A DNA stretch of 15,139 nucleotides, taken from NCBI GenBank assembly GCA_030040335.1, contig JASHTX010000003.1, forward strand, positions 1-15,139. The letters run 5' to 3'. Position numbers and translations under genes: made by a program. The stretch is from Microcaldota archaeon. GTDB lineage: Archaea > Micrarchaeota > Micrarchaeia > Micrarchaeales > CABMGC01. Positions 6,080-11,702 of the stretch are shown here, in pieces. The stretch's first letter is position 1. Every line of letters begins with the position of its first letter. Under the pieces are notes generated by a model. It was not told where the DNA came from and searched no databases. It saw only the letters and a list, made by a program, of their open reading frames with translations.

Positions 6080-6157
6080 TCTCAAGCCCCAATTTCCCAT
6101 TATAACCCGCCTTTCACGCAGTAGGCTGACTCCCGGCCGATGCCTTTTCCTAAAAGG
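6080..6157 (+). repeat. Dispersed repeat R4 (right boundary of accessory island)
   Basis: Fourth copy, matching R3 from 6080 (TCTCAAGCCCC) through the core to about 6145. The core hairpin is weaker: TAGGC (6122-6126), TGA bulge, CTC, loop CCGGCC, GAT, GCCTT, with mismatches at two positions. Immediately downstream CCTTTT (6143-6148) pairs perfectly with AAAAGG (6152-6157), where R2 and R3 have CCTA/TAGG. Its right end abuts the likely TATA box of the flavoprotein gene. Confidence 0.85.
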
Positions 6158-6167
6158 AATAATAAGA
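6158..6167 (+). promoter_or_regulatory. Candidate TATA box for the flavoprotein gene and tRNA-Pro
   Basis: AATAATAAG follows directly after repeat R4 and is centred about 26 nt before the ATG at 6190, with no Shine-Dalgarno-like sequence in between. This suggests a leaderless transcript. The repeat boundary thus lies exactly at the promoter of the first core gene to the right of the island. Confidence 0.45.
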
Positions 6168-6189
6168 TTGCATACAGAGCAGATAATGC

Positions 6190-7260
6190 ATGAAGGAGAT
6201 AAAGATAGCAGGAGCGGGACCCTCGGGCTTGGCGGCAGCAATAAACCTTGCCAAAGCAGGCTACCCGGTAAAAGTCTTCGAAAGGGGGAGGGACTGCGGC
6301 TGCAGGTTTCTCGGAGATATGCAAGGCTTGGAGAACTGGTCCTCAAAGGTCGATGTGTGTGAAGACCTCAAAAGCATGGGCTTGAAGATAAACTTTGACT
6401 GTGATCCCTTCGACAAACTGACTCTTACAAATGGAAAGGAAATGCTCTCTGTGACTTTTAAAAAACCGTTCTTCTATGTGGTGAAGAGAGGAACGGGAGC
6501 CGGCTTCATGGATCAGGGACTGAAAAGGCAGGCAATCGATCTGGGAGTCGAGATACTCTTCGGCAGGACAGCCAGGGAGGAAGACGCTGATATAGTAGCT
6601 ACAGGCCCTAGGGCAAAAAACATAACAGGTGTTGATAAGGGAATTGTCTTTGAGACTGACATGGAAGACACGGCCATAGTGATGGCTGACAAAGAAGTTG
6701 CTTCGAATGGTTATTCGTATATGATGGTTAAGAAAGGATATGCGTGCCTGTGTACCGTACTGGTCCATAATTTCGGAGCAATAAACGTATATTTCAATAA
6801 GACGAAGAAGGCATTTCAGAAGCTCTTTGACTTCAAAATCAAGAACGAGCATAATGCCGGAGGTGTGGGAAGCATCTTTTTCAACAGGGATTTCGAAAAG
6901 GAAGGCAGGCTATATGTCGGTGAATCTGCGGGGCTGCAGGATGCATTGGGAGGCTTCGGGATAAGGAGCGCAATAACTTCAGGATATATTGCTGCCAAGA
7001 GCATCACAGATGGCTCATCGTACGCAAAGCTGGTGCACGCGAGGTTTGATGCATATTTGAAGGCGGGTGCAGTCAACAGGTTTCTTTGGGATAAAAGCAG
7101 CTCTGACAACTACAGGACGCTGTGGAAGTACGCCCATGGAGTCAAGGATTATCACAAGTTCATGTTTGAGATGTACAACTATGCACCATTGCAGCGTCTC
7201 CTGTACCCGCTGGCACTGAGATATGCAAAGATTAACTATTCTAAGGCATTCAATAGCTGA
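6190..7260 (+). CDS. Geranylgeranyl-reductase-family FAD-dependent oxidoreductase
   Basis: 356 residues. The N-terminus is a dinucleotide-binding fold, KIAGAGPSGLAAAINLAKAG with GxGxxG at residues 8-13 and the ribose-binding acidic residue Glu31 in FERG. A second FAD-contact segment is GESAGLQDALGGFGIRSA (244-261), the hallmark of the geranylgeranyl reductase branch of the PHBH-like flavoproteins. In archaea such enzymes hydrogenate the double bonds of geranylgeranyl chains in membrane ether lipids. That role is inferred from the family; related enzymes act on other isoprenoids or quinones. At 356 residues it is somewhat shorter than typical archaeal members (about 390-450). No membrane segment is visible. 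It is the first gene after the accessory island and shares a probable transcript with the tRNA 4 nt downstream. Confidence 0.85.
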   Translation: MKEIKIAGAGPSGLAAAINLAKAGYPVKVFERGRDCGCRFLGDMQGLENWSSKVDVCEDLKSMGLKINFDCDPFDKLTLTNGKEMLSVTFKKPFFYVVKRGTGAGFMDQGLKRQAIDLGVEILFGRTAREEDADIVATGPRAKNITGVDKGIVFETDMEDTAIVMADKEVASNGYSYMMVKKGYACLCTVLVHNFGAINVYFNKTKKAFQKLFDFKIKNEHNAGGVGSIFFNRDFEKEGRLYVGESAGLQDALGGFGIRSAITSGYIAAKSITDGSSYAKLVHARFDAYLKAGAVNRFLWDKSSSDNYRTLWKYAHGVKDYHKFMFEMYNYAPLQRLLYPLALRYAKINYSKAFNS

Positions 7261-7264
7261 TGAA

Positions 7265-7337
7265 GGGGAGGTAGGCTAGCTTGGTAGGCTTTCAGGTTTG
7301 GGTCCTGAAGACCCGCGTTCAAATCGCGGCCTCCCCG
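7265..7337 (+). tRNA. tRNA-Pro (anticodon UGG)
   Basis: A full cloverleaf can be drawn. The acceptor stem GGGGAGG (7265-7271) pairs with CCTCCCC (7330-7336), seven of seven. The D stem is GGCT/GGCT with two G-U wobbles around AGCTTGGTA. The anticodon stem TCAGG/CCTGA is perfect, with loop TTTGGGT, giving TGG at 7299-7301, which reads proline codons. The variable loop has four bases. The T stem CCGCG/CGCGG carries loop TTCAAAT. The discriminator base is G7337. CCA is not encoded. No intron is present. It lies 4 nt after the flavoprotein stop codon, so it is probably excised from a shared transcript. Confidence 0.95.
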
Positions 7338-7376
7338 AATTCCAGCGGGATAGAGGGATCCCCTAAAAATCGCCTG

Positions 7377-7401
7377 TTTTTACCGGGTTTTGCCTCTTTT
7401 T
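7377..7401 (+). terminator. T-rich terminator downstream of tRNA-Pro
   Basis: Three T tracts (7377-7381, 7388-7391, 7397-7401) follow the tRNA by about 40 nt with no gene in between. Archaeal RNA polymerase terminates at oligo-T runs, so this is the likely end of the flavoprotein-tRNA transcript. Confidence 0.5.
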
Positions 7402-7441
7402 GGTCTGATCACAAAAACATATTAATAATATGCTTCATATC

Positions 7442-7448
7442 TTTTATA
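7442..7448 (+). promoter_or_regulatory. TATA box of the secreted-protein gene
   Basis: TTTTATA is centred about 26 nt before the ATG at 7471, predicting a leaderless mRNA. A further AT-rich stretch (CATATTAATAATATG, about 7418-7432) lies upstream. The G-rich run GAGGGGG before the ATG is too far away (about 8-12 nt) and too purine-monotonous to be a convincing ribosome binding site. Confidence 0.55.
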
Positions 7449-7470
7449 GGGGAAAAGAGGGGGCATCTAA

Positions 7471-8454
7471 ATGGGCGTTGGTATCAATACTTTGACACTG
7501 CTTGCGCTTCTGGTGTTGGTCAGCTCGACCGCAGCAGGACTGTTACTTGTACCGCACATTCAACTCAGCAAAGCAGCAGTAACCTTGAAGGAGAACCTCT
7601 TAGTGCCACCCACCAACACTCTCGGCTGGTCGATATATGAACAATACAGCACTCTGCTGCCGATTTACAAGCAACTCTACGCTACCGCAACCTCTTCAGA
7701 CCTACTGATAGATGATGCCTGGACGCCAAAAGGTGAGGTTTACGTGGGATACTGGGACACTCCACAAGTATTTCCCAGGATGATACTTGCAAACAACATC
7801 TCGGAACTTGAATCATTTACACTGCCGGAGGCTGCGCAGTTCAACTTCGCTTCTAATGATTATGTGGGGTACGACGCAGAGAAGTGGAGCCTGACGCCAT
7901 TGAAGGAGCAAAACAACCAGTCGAGATACACACAGCTGGCGTGCGAAGATGTGCACGACAGCGGCTACAAGTTCGCATATACCCCGGAGATAGATGTGAA
8001 TGGATGGGGTCAGTTCGCTGAGATAAACTGGACGTGTGTCAACCTGCTTGACCTGCAGGAGCAGTTCATGAGTTCCAACACTGTCGGACTGGTACAGAAT
8101 GTTACGCAGATGCTGGCTGCATCCAAGGGAATAAACCCCAACCTAAGCGTATTCGTGCAACTAAACATGAGCGTGGGCGAGGATACAACAGAGAATGACA
8201 TCACGGCGCTTGCAGGCATACAGGGCGTAAACGGGGTGATAATACAAGACTTGTGCAAGACGCAGGCTTGCAACAGCACGTTGGTGAGCCTCGTGGGCTA
8301 TATTCAGACGATTGACGGCCTCACATCGACCACAACAAGCCTCTCGACGACTACGATCACAACGACTACCTCCACAACCGTTTCGACGGTCATGACAACT
8401 CTGGTTATCGGAACGTGCAGAGGCGTGGGCGCAACAAGAATTTGCGCCATCTAG
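7471..8454 (+). CDS. Secreted or anchored protein, possible TIM-barrel glycosidase-like domain
   Basis: 327 residues. Residues 6-27 (NTLTLLALLVLVSSTAAGLLLV) are a signal or anchor segment, so the rest lies outside the cell. The body (about 50-283) has features of an extracellular barrel domain: VGYDAEKWSLTP with acidic and aromatic residues (about 132-143), YKFAYTPEIDVNGWGQF (about 166-182) and GVNGVIIQDL (about 253-262). They remind me of secreted TIM-barrel glycoside-hydrolase-like proteins carrying a YDxExW-TP motif; this is tentative and unsearched. Sequons are frequent and cysteines few. A Thr-rich stretch (285-309) follows, then a short tail with two cysteines and no terminal membrane helix, so a Thr stalk at the very C-terminus is unusual. 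It is monocistronic and converges with the SRPBCC gene. Confidence 0.82.
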   Translation: MGVGINTLTLLALLVLVSSTAAGLLLVPHIQLSKAAVTLKENLLVPPTNTLGWSIYEQYSTLLPIYKQLYATATSSDLLIDDAWTPKGEVYVGYWDTPQVFPRMILANNISELESFTLPEAAQFNFASNDYVGYDAEKWSLTPLKEQNNQSRYTQLACEDVHDSGYKFAYTPEIDVNGWGQFAEINWTCVNLLDLQEQFMSSNTVGLVQNVTQMLAASKGINPNLSVFVQLNMSVGEDTTENDITALAGIQGVNGVIIQDLCKTQACNSTLVSLVGYIQTIDGLTSTTTSLSTTTITTTTSTTVSTVMTTLVIGTCRGVGATRICAI

Positions 8455-8472
8455 TCCTAACTTTAGCTGAAA

Positions 8473-8485
8473 AACCTAAAAGGTT
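8473..8485. terminator. Small hairpin between convergent genes
   Basis: AACCT (8473-8477), loop AAA, AGGTT (8481-8485) sits in the 35-bp gap between the convergent stop codons at 8454 and 8490. It could act as a bidirectional transcription end, although archaeal termination depends more on T tracts and none of length is present here. Confidence 0.3.
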
Positions 8486-8489
8486 CAGT

Positions 8490-8981
8490 TCACACTCTGT
8501 GCGTAAGCAGCTCGCCTAGCTTGTCCATCTGCTGGTTCCAACCCTGTGTCATTCCCTGAAGCGCGGCGGGAGCCTTTGGACCCTCTGTCTTTGTGATCAC
8601 CAGATGTAAGTTCATCTTTGTCTTGCCGCCAAGATCCTCAAAATCAACTGTCACTTCCTGCTCTATGAAAGTATCGCTGCTCCTGTCCACATCGTCCAAT
8701 GCCCCGCCGGCGAACACCAGCCTGCTCTGTGGTTTTACCTCCTTAAATGTGCCTTTCATGGGCCATTTCATACCAGCAGCAGGGCCGAGTTCCTTTCCTG
8801 CAAGCATTACAATGTATATCTTGCCTCCAGGCTTTGCATCCCATTCGCATGTCGGGTTCGTTACGCCTCTAGGGCCCCACCATTTCTGTATTAGTTTCTG
8901 GTCCGTCCATGCCTTCCACACAAGTTCCCTTTGCGCATCGAAGACGCGCGTTATGGTCAGTTCTTTTACATCCTTTGCCAT
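8490..8981 (-). CDS. SRPBCC / AHSA1-domain protein
   Basis: 163 residues from the ATG at 8981; the GTG at 8990 overlapping the upstream stop is an alternative. The sequence is a typical START-like Activator of Hsp90 ATPase 1-like domain: LTITRVFDAQRELVWKAWTD (about 8-27), KWWGPRGVTNPTCEWDAKPGG (about 33-53), WPMKGTFKEVKPQSRLVF, then TFIEQEVTVDFEDLGGKTKMNLHL and the closing helix GMTQGWNQQMDKLGELL. These proteins form a hydrophobic pocket and are mostly uncharacterised; many are partnered with an ArsR-family regulator, as here. GTGAGG before the ATG, overlapping the stop of the regulator, would couple translation of the two. Close relatives are mainly bacterial, suggesting transfer. Confidence 0.93.
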   Translation of the reverse strand: MAKDVKELTITRVFDAQRELVWKAWTDQKLIQKWWGPRGVTNPTCEWDAKPGGKIYIVMLAGKELGPAAGMKWPMKGTFKEVKPQSRLVFAGGALDDVDRSSDTFIEQEVTVDFEDLGGKTKMNLHLVITKTEGPKAPAALQGMTQGWNQQMDKLGELLTHRV

Positions 8982-8986
8982 AATCC

Positions 8987-9316
8987 TCACTTTTGTTTTT
9001 TAGCGTTCTTCTTTTTCTCAACTTCCAGCAGCTTGTCCAACGAGTCAAAGCGCTTATTCCAGAGCTGCCTTGTCTTTTCTACCCACTCCTCCAGCTCGAG
9101 CATAGAGTCTGGATTGATCTGGTAGATGTGCTGTTGCGCGTGCTTCTCCATGCGGACAAGCTTCGCGTCAAGCAGGACCTTGAGATGCTGTGATATCGCC
9201 TGAGCAGTGACATCAAAATTGCCGTATATCTCAGTGGCAGATAGCTGGCCGTTCTTCGCGAGTATTTCCATGACCTTTCTCCTTCTGGGTTCTGCCAGCG
9301 CGTAAAACGCATCCAT
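8987..9316 (-). CDS. ArsR-family winged-helix regulator (SRPBCC-partner type)
   Basis: 109 residues from the ATG at 9316 (MDAFYALAEPRRRKVMEIL); an in-frame ATG at 9322 adds two residues. The winged HTH runs about 10-65: LSATEIYGNFDVTAQAISQHLKVLLDAKLVRMEKHAQQHIYQIN. No cysteine is present, so the metal-sensing CxC of classical ArsR/SmtB is missing. The tail (LEEWVEKTRQLWNKRFDSLDKLLEVEKKK) with its W...RLW/FW helix is characteristic of the subgroup encoded beside AHSA1/SRPBCC genes. It likely represses its own promoter: a TATA-like CTTTATTAAG (- strand, about 9340-9349) and the palindrome TAAAGCTTTA lie 25-35 nt upstream. The stop TGA is 5 nt before the SRPBCC ATG. Confidence 0.92.
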   Translation of the reverse strand: MDAFYALAEPRRRKVMEILAKNGQLSATEIYGNFDVTAQAISQHLKVLLDAKLVRMEKHAQQHIYQINPDSMLELEEWVEKTRQLWNKRFDSLDKLLEVEKKKNAKKQK

Positions 9317-9325
9317 ACACATATT

Positions 9326-9352
9326 ATAAAGCTATTACTTAATAAAGCTTTA
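9326..9352 (-). promoter_or_regulatory. Promoter and candidate operator of the ArsR-SRPBCC operon
   Basis: The palindrome TAAAGCTTTA (9343-9352) overlaps a TATA-like CTTTATTAAG read on the - strand. The 8-mer ATAAAGCT occurs twice in direct orientation (9326-9333 and 9342-9349), 16 bp apart, placing two half-site-like elements about 1.5 helical turns from each other. The start codon is 25-30 nt downstream, so the mRNA is likely leaderless. Confidence 0.5.
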
Positions 9353-9410
9353 GCTTAAATACTTGGGCATTTACGCGCATTATGGCCTTTTAGACTTGCT
9401 CATTGGGTCT

Positions 9411-9833
9411 TCAGCTGATGGCTTTCTTCACGAGCGCGACGATTTTTTCTTCTTCGGCCTTAGTTAACTTCTTAAGCGCAAACGAAATCGGCCACATTGC
9501 ACCTTCGTCAAGCTTCGCCTTGTCGCTGAAGCCGAACGTAGAGTATCTCGATTTGAATTTCTGCGCTGATTGGAAGAAGCAGACAACCTTGTCGTCCTTG
9601 GCATACGCGGGCATTCCATACCAGGTTCTCGGAGAGAGAGCCGGTGCGGTGACCTTGATGATGGCGTGAACTCTCTTGGCCATGCTTCTGTCTGGCTCTC
9701 GCATCTGGGCGATTTTCGCGAGCACCGCGCTCTCGTTGTTTGCCTTGCCCGCGTTTCGCTCTGCTAGCGTCTCTTTCATCGCGTCTATCTCCCCTTTACT
9801 CAGTCCCGTGGATTTCTTTTTTGTTTCTTTCAT
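9411..9833 (-). CDS. DUF1801 / YdhG-like protein
   Basis: 140 residues from the ATG at 9833. AAGGT at 9840-9844 is spaced 6 nt from this ATG, favouring it over the ATG two codons upstream (9839). A Lys-rich start and the helix GEIDAMKETLAERN lead to a body with the conserved block RTWYGMPAYAKDDKVVCFF (about 69-87), then FKSRYSTFGFSDKAKLDEGAMWPISFALKKLT. This is the DUF1801 (YdhG/Fra-like) fold, in which some bacterial members have been described as iron chaperones; that function is not assured here. Nearly all of its motifs are those of common bacterial homologues, consistent with acquisition from bacteria. It lies 34 nt downstream of the alcohol dehydrogenase on the same strand, likely one transcript. 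Confidence 0.9.
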   Translation of the reverse strand: MKETKKKSTGLSKGEIDAMKETLAERNAGKANNESAVLAKIAQMREPDRSMAKRVHAIIKVTAPALSPRTWYGMPAYAKDDKVVCFFQSAQKFKSRYSTFGFSDKAKLDEGAMWPISFALKKLTKAEEEKIVALVKKAIS

Positions 9834-9841
9834 GATCATAC

Positions 9842-9857
9842 CTTGATTATCCTCAAG
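9842..9857 (-). promoter_or_regulatory. Inverted repeat overlapping the DUF1801 ribosome binding site
   Basis: CTTGA-N6-TCAAG spans 9842-9857 between the alcohol dehydrogenase stop and the DUF1801 start. On the - strand transcript its second arm includes part of AAGGT, the probable ribosome binding site, so the hairpin could hide it. The stem is only five pairs, so this is a weak call. Confidence 0.25.
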
Positions 9858-9867
9858 TAGTTCTGTG

Positions 9868-10968
9868 TTATGCGCTCAACGATGACATATCTATCACGAA
9901 CCTGTACTTCACATCAGAGCGAACGGCTCTGTCGAAAGCCTCGTTGACTTTCTGAATCGGAATGAGCTCGATGTCAGGCACTATCTTGTGCTTCGCGCAG
10001 TAGTCGAGCATCTCCTGCGTCTCGCGTATTCCGCCTATGTTAGATCCAGATACCGAGCGGTTACCGAATATGAGCGATCCCGGCTTTATCTGGTATGGGT
10101 GCTCATATGAGTTCTCAGGAAGGCCGAGCAGAACAATCGTGCCGTTTGGCGCAAGCAACGATATGAATGCATCAACATCGTGCATGGCAGAAACGGTATC
10201 TATGATGAGGTCAATACTCCCTTTCCTGCTTTCCATCAGCTTCTTGTTGTCAGACAAGACTACATCATTAGCTCCCAGCCTCTTTGCATCCTTTATCTTG
10301 CCTTTTGATGTGGTAAAGACGGTGACATGGGCACCCATTGAATGCGCAAGCTTTACAGCCATATGGCCAAGCCCGCCAAGGCCCACGATGCCCACACGTT
10401 TTCCGGGCCCAGCCCGCCAGCGCTTTAGTGGAGAATAGGTAGTAATGCCGGCGCACATCAGCGGCGCCACTGCTGCAAGGTCAGACATCGGGGATAGTTT
10501 CAGCACGAACCTTTCATCAGCTATCATGTTGTTCGAGTAGCCTCCGTAGGTGTGACCTCCTCCACCCATGGGATCTTTGGAATTATAGGTCATTACCGCG
10601 CCCTTCTCGCAGAACTGCTCCTGACCGGCCATACACATATCGCATTTACCGCAGGAGCCTACCATGCAGCCTATCCCGACTATATCTCCGACCTTGAGTC
10701 TTCTCACTGCCTTTCCTGTAGAAATGACCCGCCCGACGATCTCGTGGCCGGGAACCATAGGGTAGATGGTGTTTTTCCATTCATTCCTGACCTTGTGAAT
10801 GTCAGAATGGCAGATTCCACAGTACAGAACGTTCACAAGTACGTCGTTCGGGCCGACATTCCTTCGCTTGAATCTGAATGGTTTGAGCTTTCTGCCCTTC
10901 TTATTTATAGCATATCCGACGGCCTTTATCACCAACTCACCGGGAAGCGCGCCACAGCACAGCGGCAT
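9868..10968 (-). CDS. Zinc-dependent alcohol dehydrogenase, CAD/YahK-like (NADP-type)
   Basis: 366 residues from the ATG at 10968. That start is chosen because a TATA box (11002-11013) lies inside the longer open frame and GGGGGT precedes this ATG. Medium-chain dehydrogenase/reductase. Catalytic zinc ligands are Cys53 (YCGICHSD), His75 (PGHE) and Cys172 (PLMCAGITTYSPL). Structural zinc ligands are Cys106, 109, 112 and 120 (CGKCDMC...QFC). The Rossmann motif GLGGLGH is at about 196-202. VFTTSKGK after the second strand points to NADP(H), as in cinnamyl-alcohol-dehydrogenase-like enzymes. It would interconvert aldehydes and alcohols in the cytoplasm; the substrate is unknown. HTYGGYSNNMIADERFVLKL is typical of bacterial YahK/AdhA relatives. 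It is followed by DUF1801 after 34 nt. Confidence 0.93.
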   Translation of the reverse strand: MPLCCGALPGELVIKAVGYAINKKGRKLKPFRFKRRNVGPNDVLVNVLYCGICHSDIHKVRNEWKNTIYPMVPGHEIVGRVISTGKAVRRLKVGDIVGIGCMVGSCGKCDMCMAGQEQFCEKGAVMTYNSKDPMGGGGHTYGGYSNNMIADERFVLKLSPMSDLAAVAPLMCAGITTYSPLKRWRAGPGKRVGIVGLGGLGHMAVKLAHSMGAHVTVFTTSKGKIKDAKRLGANDVVLSDNKKLMESRKGSIDLIIDTVSAMHDVDAFISLLAPNGTIVLLGLPENSYEHPYQIKPGSLIFGNRSVSGSNIGGIRETQEMLDYCAKHKIVPDIELIPIQKVNEAFDRAVRSDVKYRFVIDMSSLSA

Positions 10969-11001
10969 TTCGTTTTTACCCCCATAATATTCTCTGGTCG
11001 A

Positions 11002-11013
11002 AAGTATATAAAT
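11002..11013 (-). promoter_or_regulatory. TATA box of the alcohol dehydrogenase gene
   Basis: On the - strand TTTATATACTTT is a near-ideal archaeal TATA box, centred about 40 nt before the ATG at 10968. It implies transcription start near 10982 and a leader of about 14 nt that includes GGGGGT. Because it lies within the upstream part of the open frame, the longer N-terminus is unlikely to be real. Confidence 0.6.
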
Positions 11014-11063
11014 GGAAATGCCAAGCAGCGAATCCACAGCGATACCTCTCACCTACTAACGGA

Positions 11064-11073
11064 GTTATATAAG
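11064..11073 (+). promoter_or_regulatory. TATA box of the small Thr-stalk protein gene
   Basis: GTTATATAAG is a strong TATA box about 36 nt before the ATG at 11105, giving a leader of roughly 10 nt. It is arranged back to back with the alcohol dehydrogenase promoter (11002-11013) in the divergent intergenic region. Confidence 0.6.
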
Positions 11074-11104
11074 AAGTCAGCCATAAATTAAGCCGGAACC
11101 GGAT

Positions 11105-11611
11105 ATGAAAACCAGTCCTGTAGTGATAACTGCGATAGTGGTCACAGTAATCGCAGTGTTAGCAGTCGCTTATCTGTCCAGAAGCAGCACCCAAAATAGT
11201 CAGACGCAGTCTACAATTTCAATAGCCGAGACCACACCAACAGCCACCACAGCATCAACAACCCTCATCACATCGGCGAACTCAACGAGCACCACAAGCT
11301 CAACAACCCTTGTGACCTCAACGGTGCCTGCAACAACCACAAATTCAACGCTTGTGACCATATACGTAGGAGAAAACGTGACAGGAGGCCCTTTTACCAT
11401 TCAGCTTGCAGACATAGGTGAGGCGGCGTCAGGAGGTGAGCCAGCTGCAGACTTCAACATTTATTATAACGGCACTCTGACGAACTCATCCATCATCTTT
11501 CCTGGAAATACGGTGGAGTATGATACATCCGGGGAGATAATCTTCATGAAGGTGATCCAGACTTTCGCGGGCCTGTATGGCAGAGGGTGGGCGCAGGTCC
11601 AGTTCATATGA
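11105..11611 (+). CDS. Membrane-anchored surface protein with Thr-rich stalk
   Basis: 168 residues. A single hydrophobic helix at about 6-24 (VVITAIVVTVIAVLAVAYL) anchors the protein, and no cleavage motif is obvious. A low-complexity Thr/Ser stalk follows (about 25-83, repeated TTxxTT runs), a probable O-glycosylation target. A compact globular domain of about 80 residues completes it: IYVGENVTGGPFTIQLADIGEAASGG..., with sequons NVT, NGT and NSS, and an aromatic end GLYGRGWAQVQFI. No family was recognised. Architecture parallels the stalked proteins at 7471, 13864 and 14192. It is divergent from the alcohol dehydrogenase and has its own TATA box. Function could be cell-surface adhesion or contact, which is inference from architecture only. 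Confidence 0.85.
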   Translation: MKTSPVVITAIVVTVIAVLAVAYLSRSSTQNSQTQSTISIAETTPTATTASTTLITSANSTSTTSSTTLVTSTVPATTTNSTLVTIYVGENVTGGPFTIQLADIGEAASGGEPAADFNIYYNGTLTNSSIIFPGNTVEYDTSGEIIFMKVIQTFAGLYGRGWAQVQFI

Positions 11612-11671
11612 AGCCGTAACGAGATAGCCCTGAGAACCTGCGCTACGGGCAGAGACGAATATCCTGCCAAT

Positions 11672-11680
11672 ACTTAAATA
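11672..11680 (+). promoter_or_regulatory. TATA box for a leaderless gene
   Basis: ACTTAAATA is centred about 26 nt before the ATG at 11703, so the transcript likely begins at the start codon itself. The intervening sequence has no ribosome binding site, and an A run (11694-11700) directly precedes the ATG region. Confidence 0.6.
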
Positions 11681-11702
11681 CCACGAATGGGCATAAAAAA
11701 TA

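Noticed and set aside
5915..6124. A + strand frame between the two-gene unit and the flavoprotein
   Set aside because: Low-complexity Ser/Phe-rich translation running into repeat R4, and antisense to the likely upstream extension of the 5548 gene. No ribosome binding site or promoter fits.
3057..6157. The repeats as canonical integron attC sites
   Set aside because: The R' and R'' boxes (GTTRRRY and RYYYAAC) flanking the hairpin are not present in a consistent position; R2 has a GTTAGC by chance but R1, R3 and R4 do not. Only the general architecture is similar.
3057..6157. The repeats as box C/D RNAs or kink-turns
   Set aside because: CTGA resembles a D box, but no RTGATGA C box occurs at the needed distance. 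The bases after the 3-nt bulge form C-G and T-A pairs and not the tandem G-A pairs of a kink-turn.
3057..6157. The repeats as a CRISPR array
   Set aside because: Only four copies, spaced about 0.8-1.1 kb apart with genes between them, and no cas genes.
7265..7337. tRNA-Pro as an attachment site for an integrated element
   Set aside because: No second copy of the tRNA 3' end (CGTTCAAATCGCGG) is seen downstream in the window and no integrase gene is present; the island at 3.0-6.1 kb is bounded by its own repeats.
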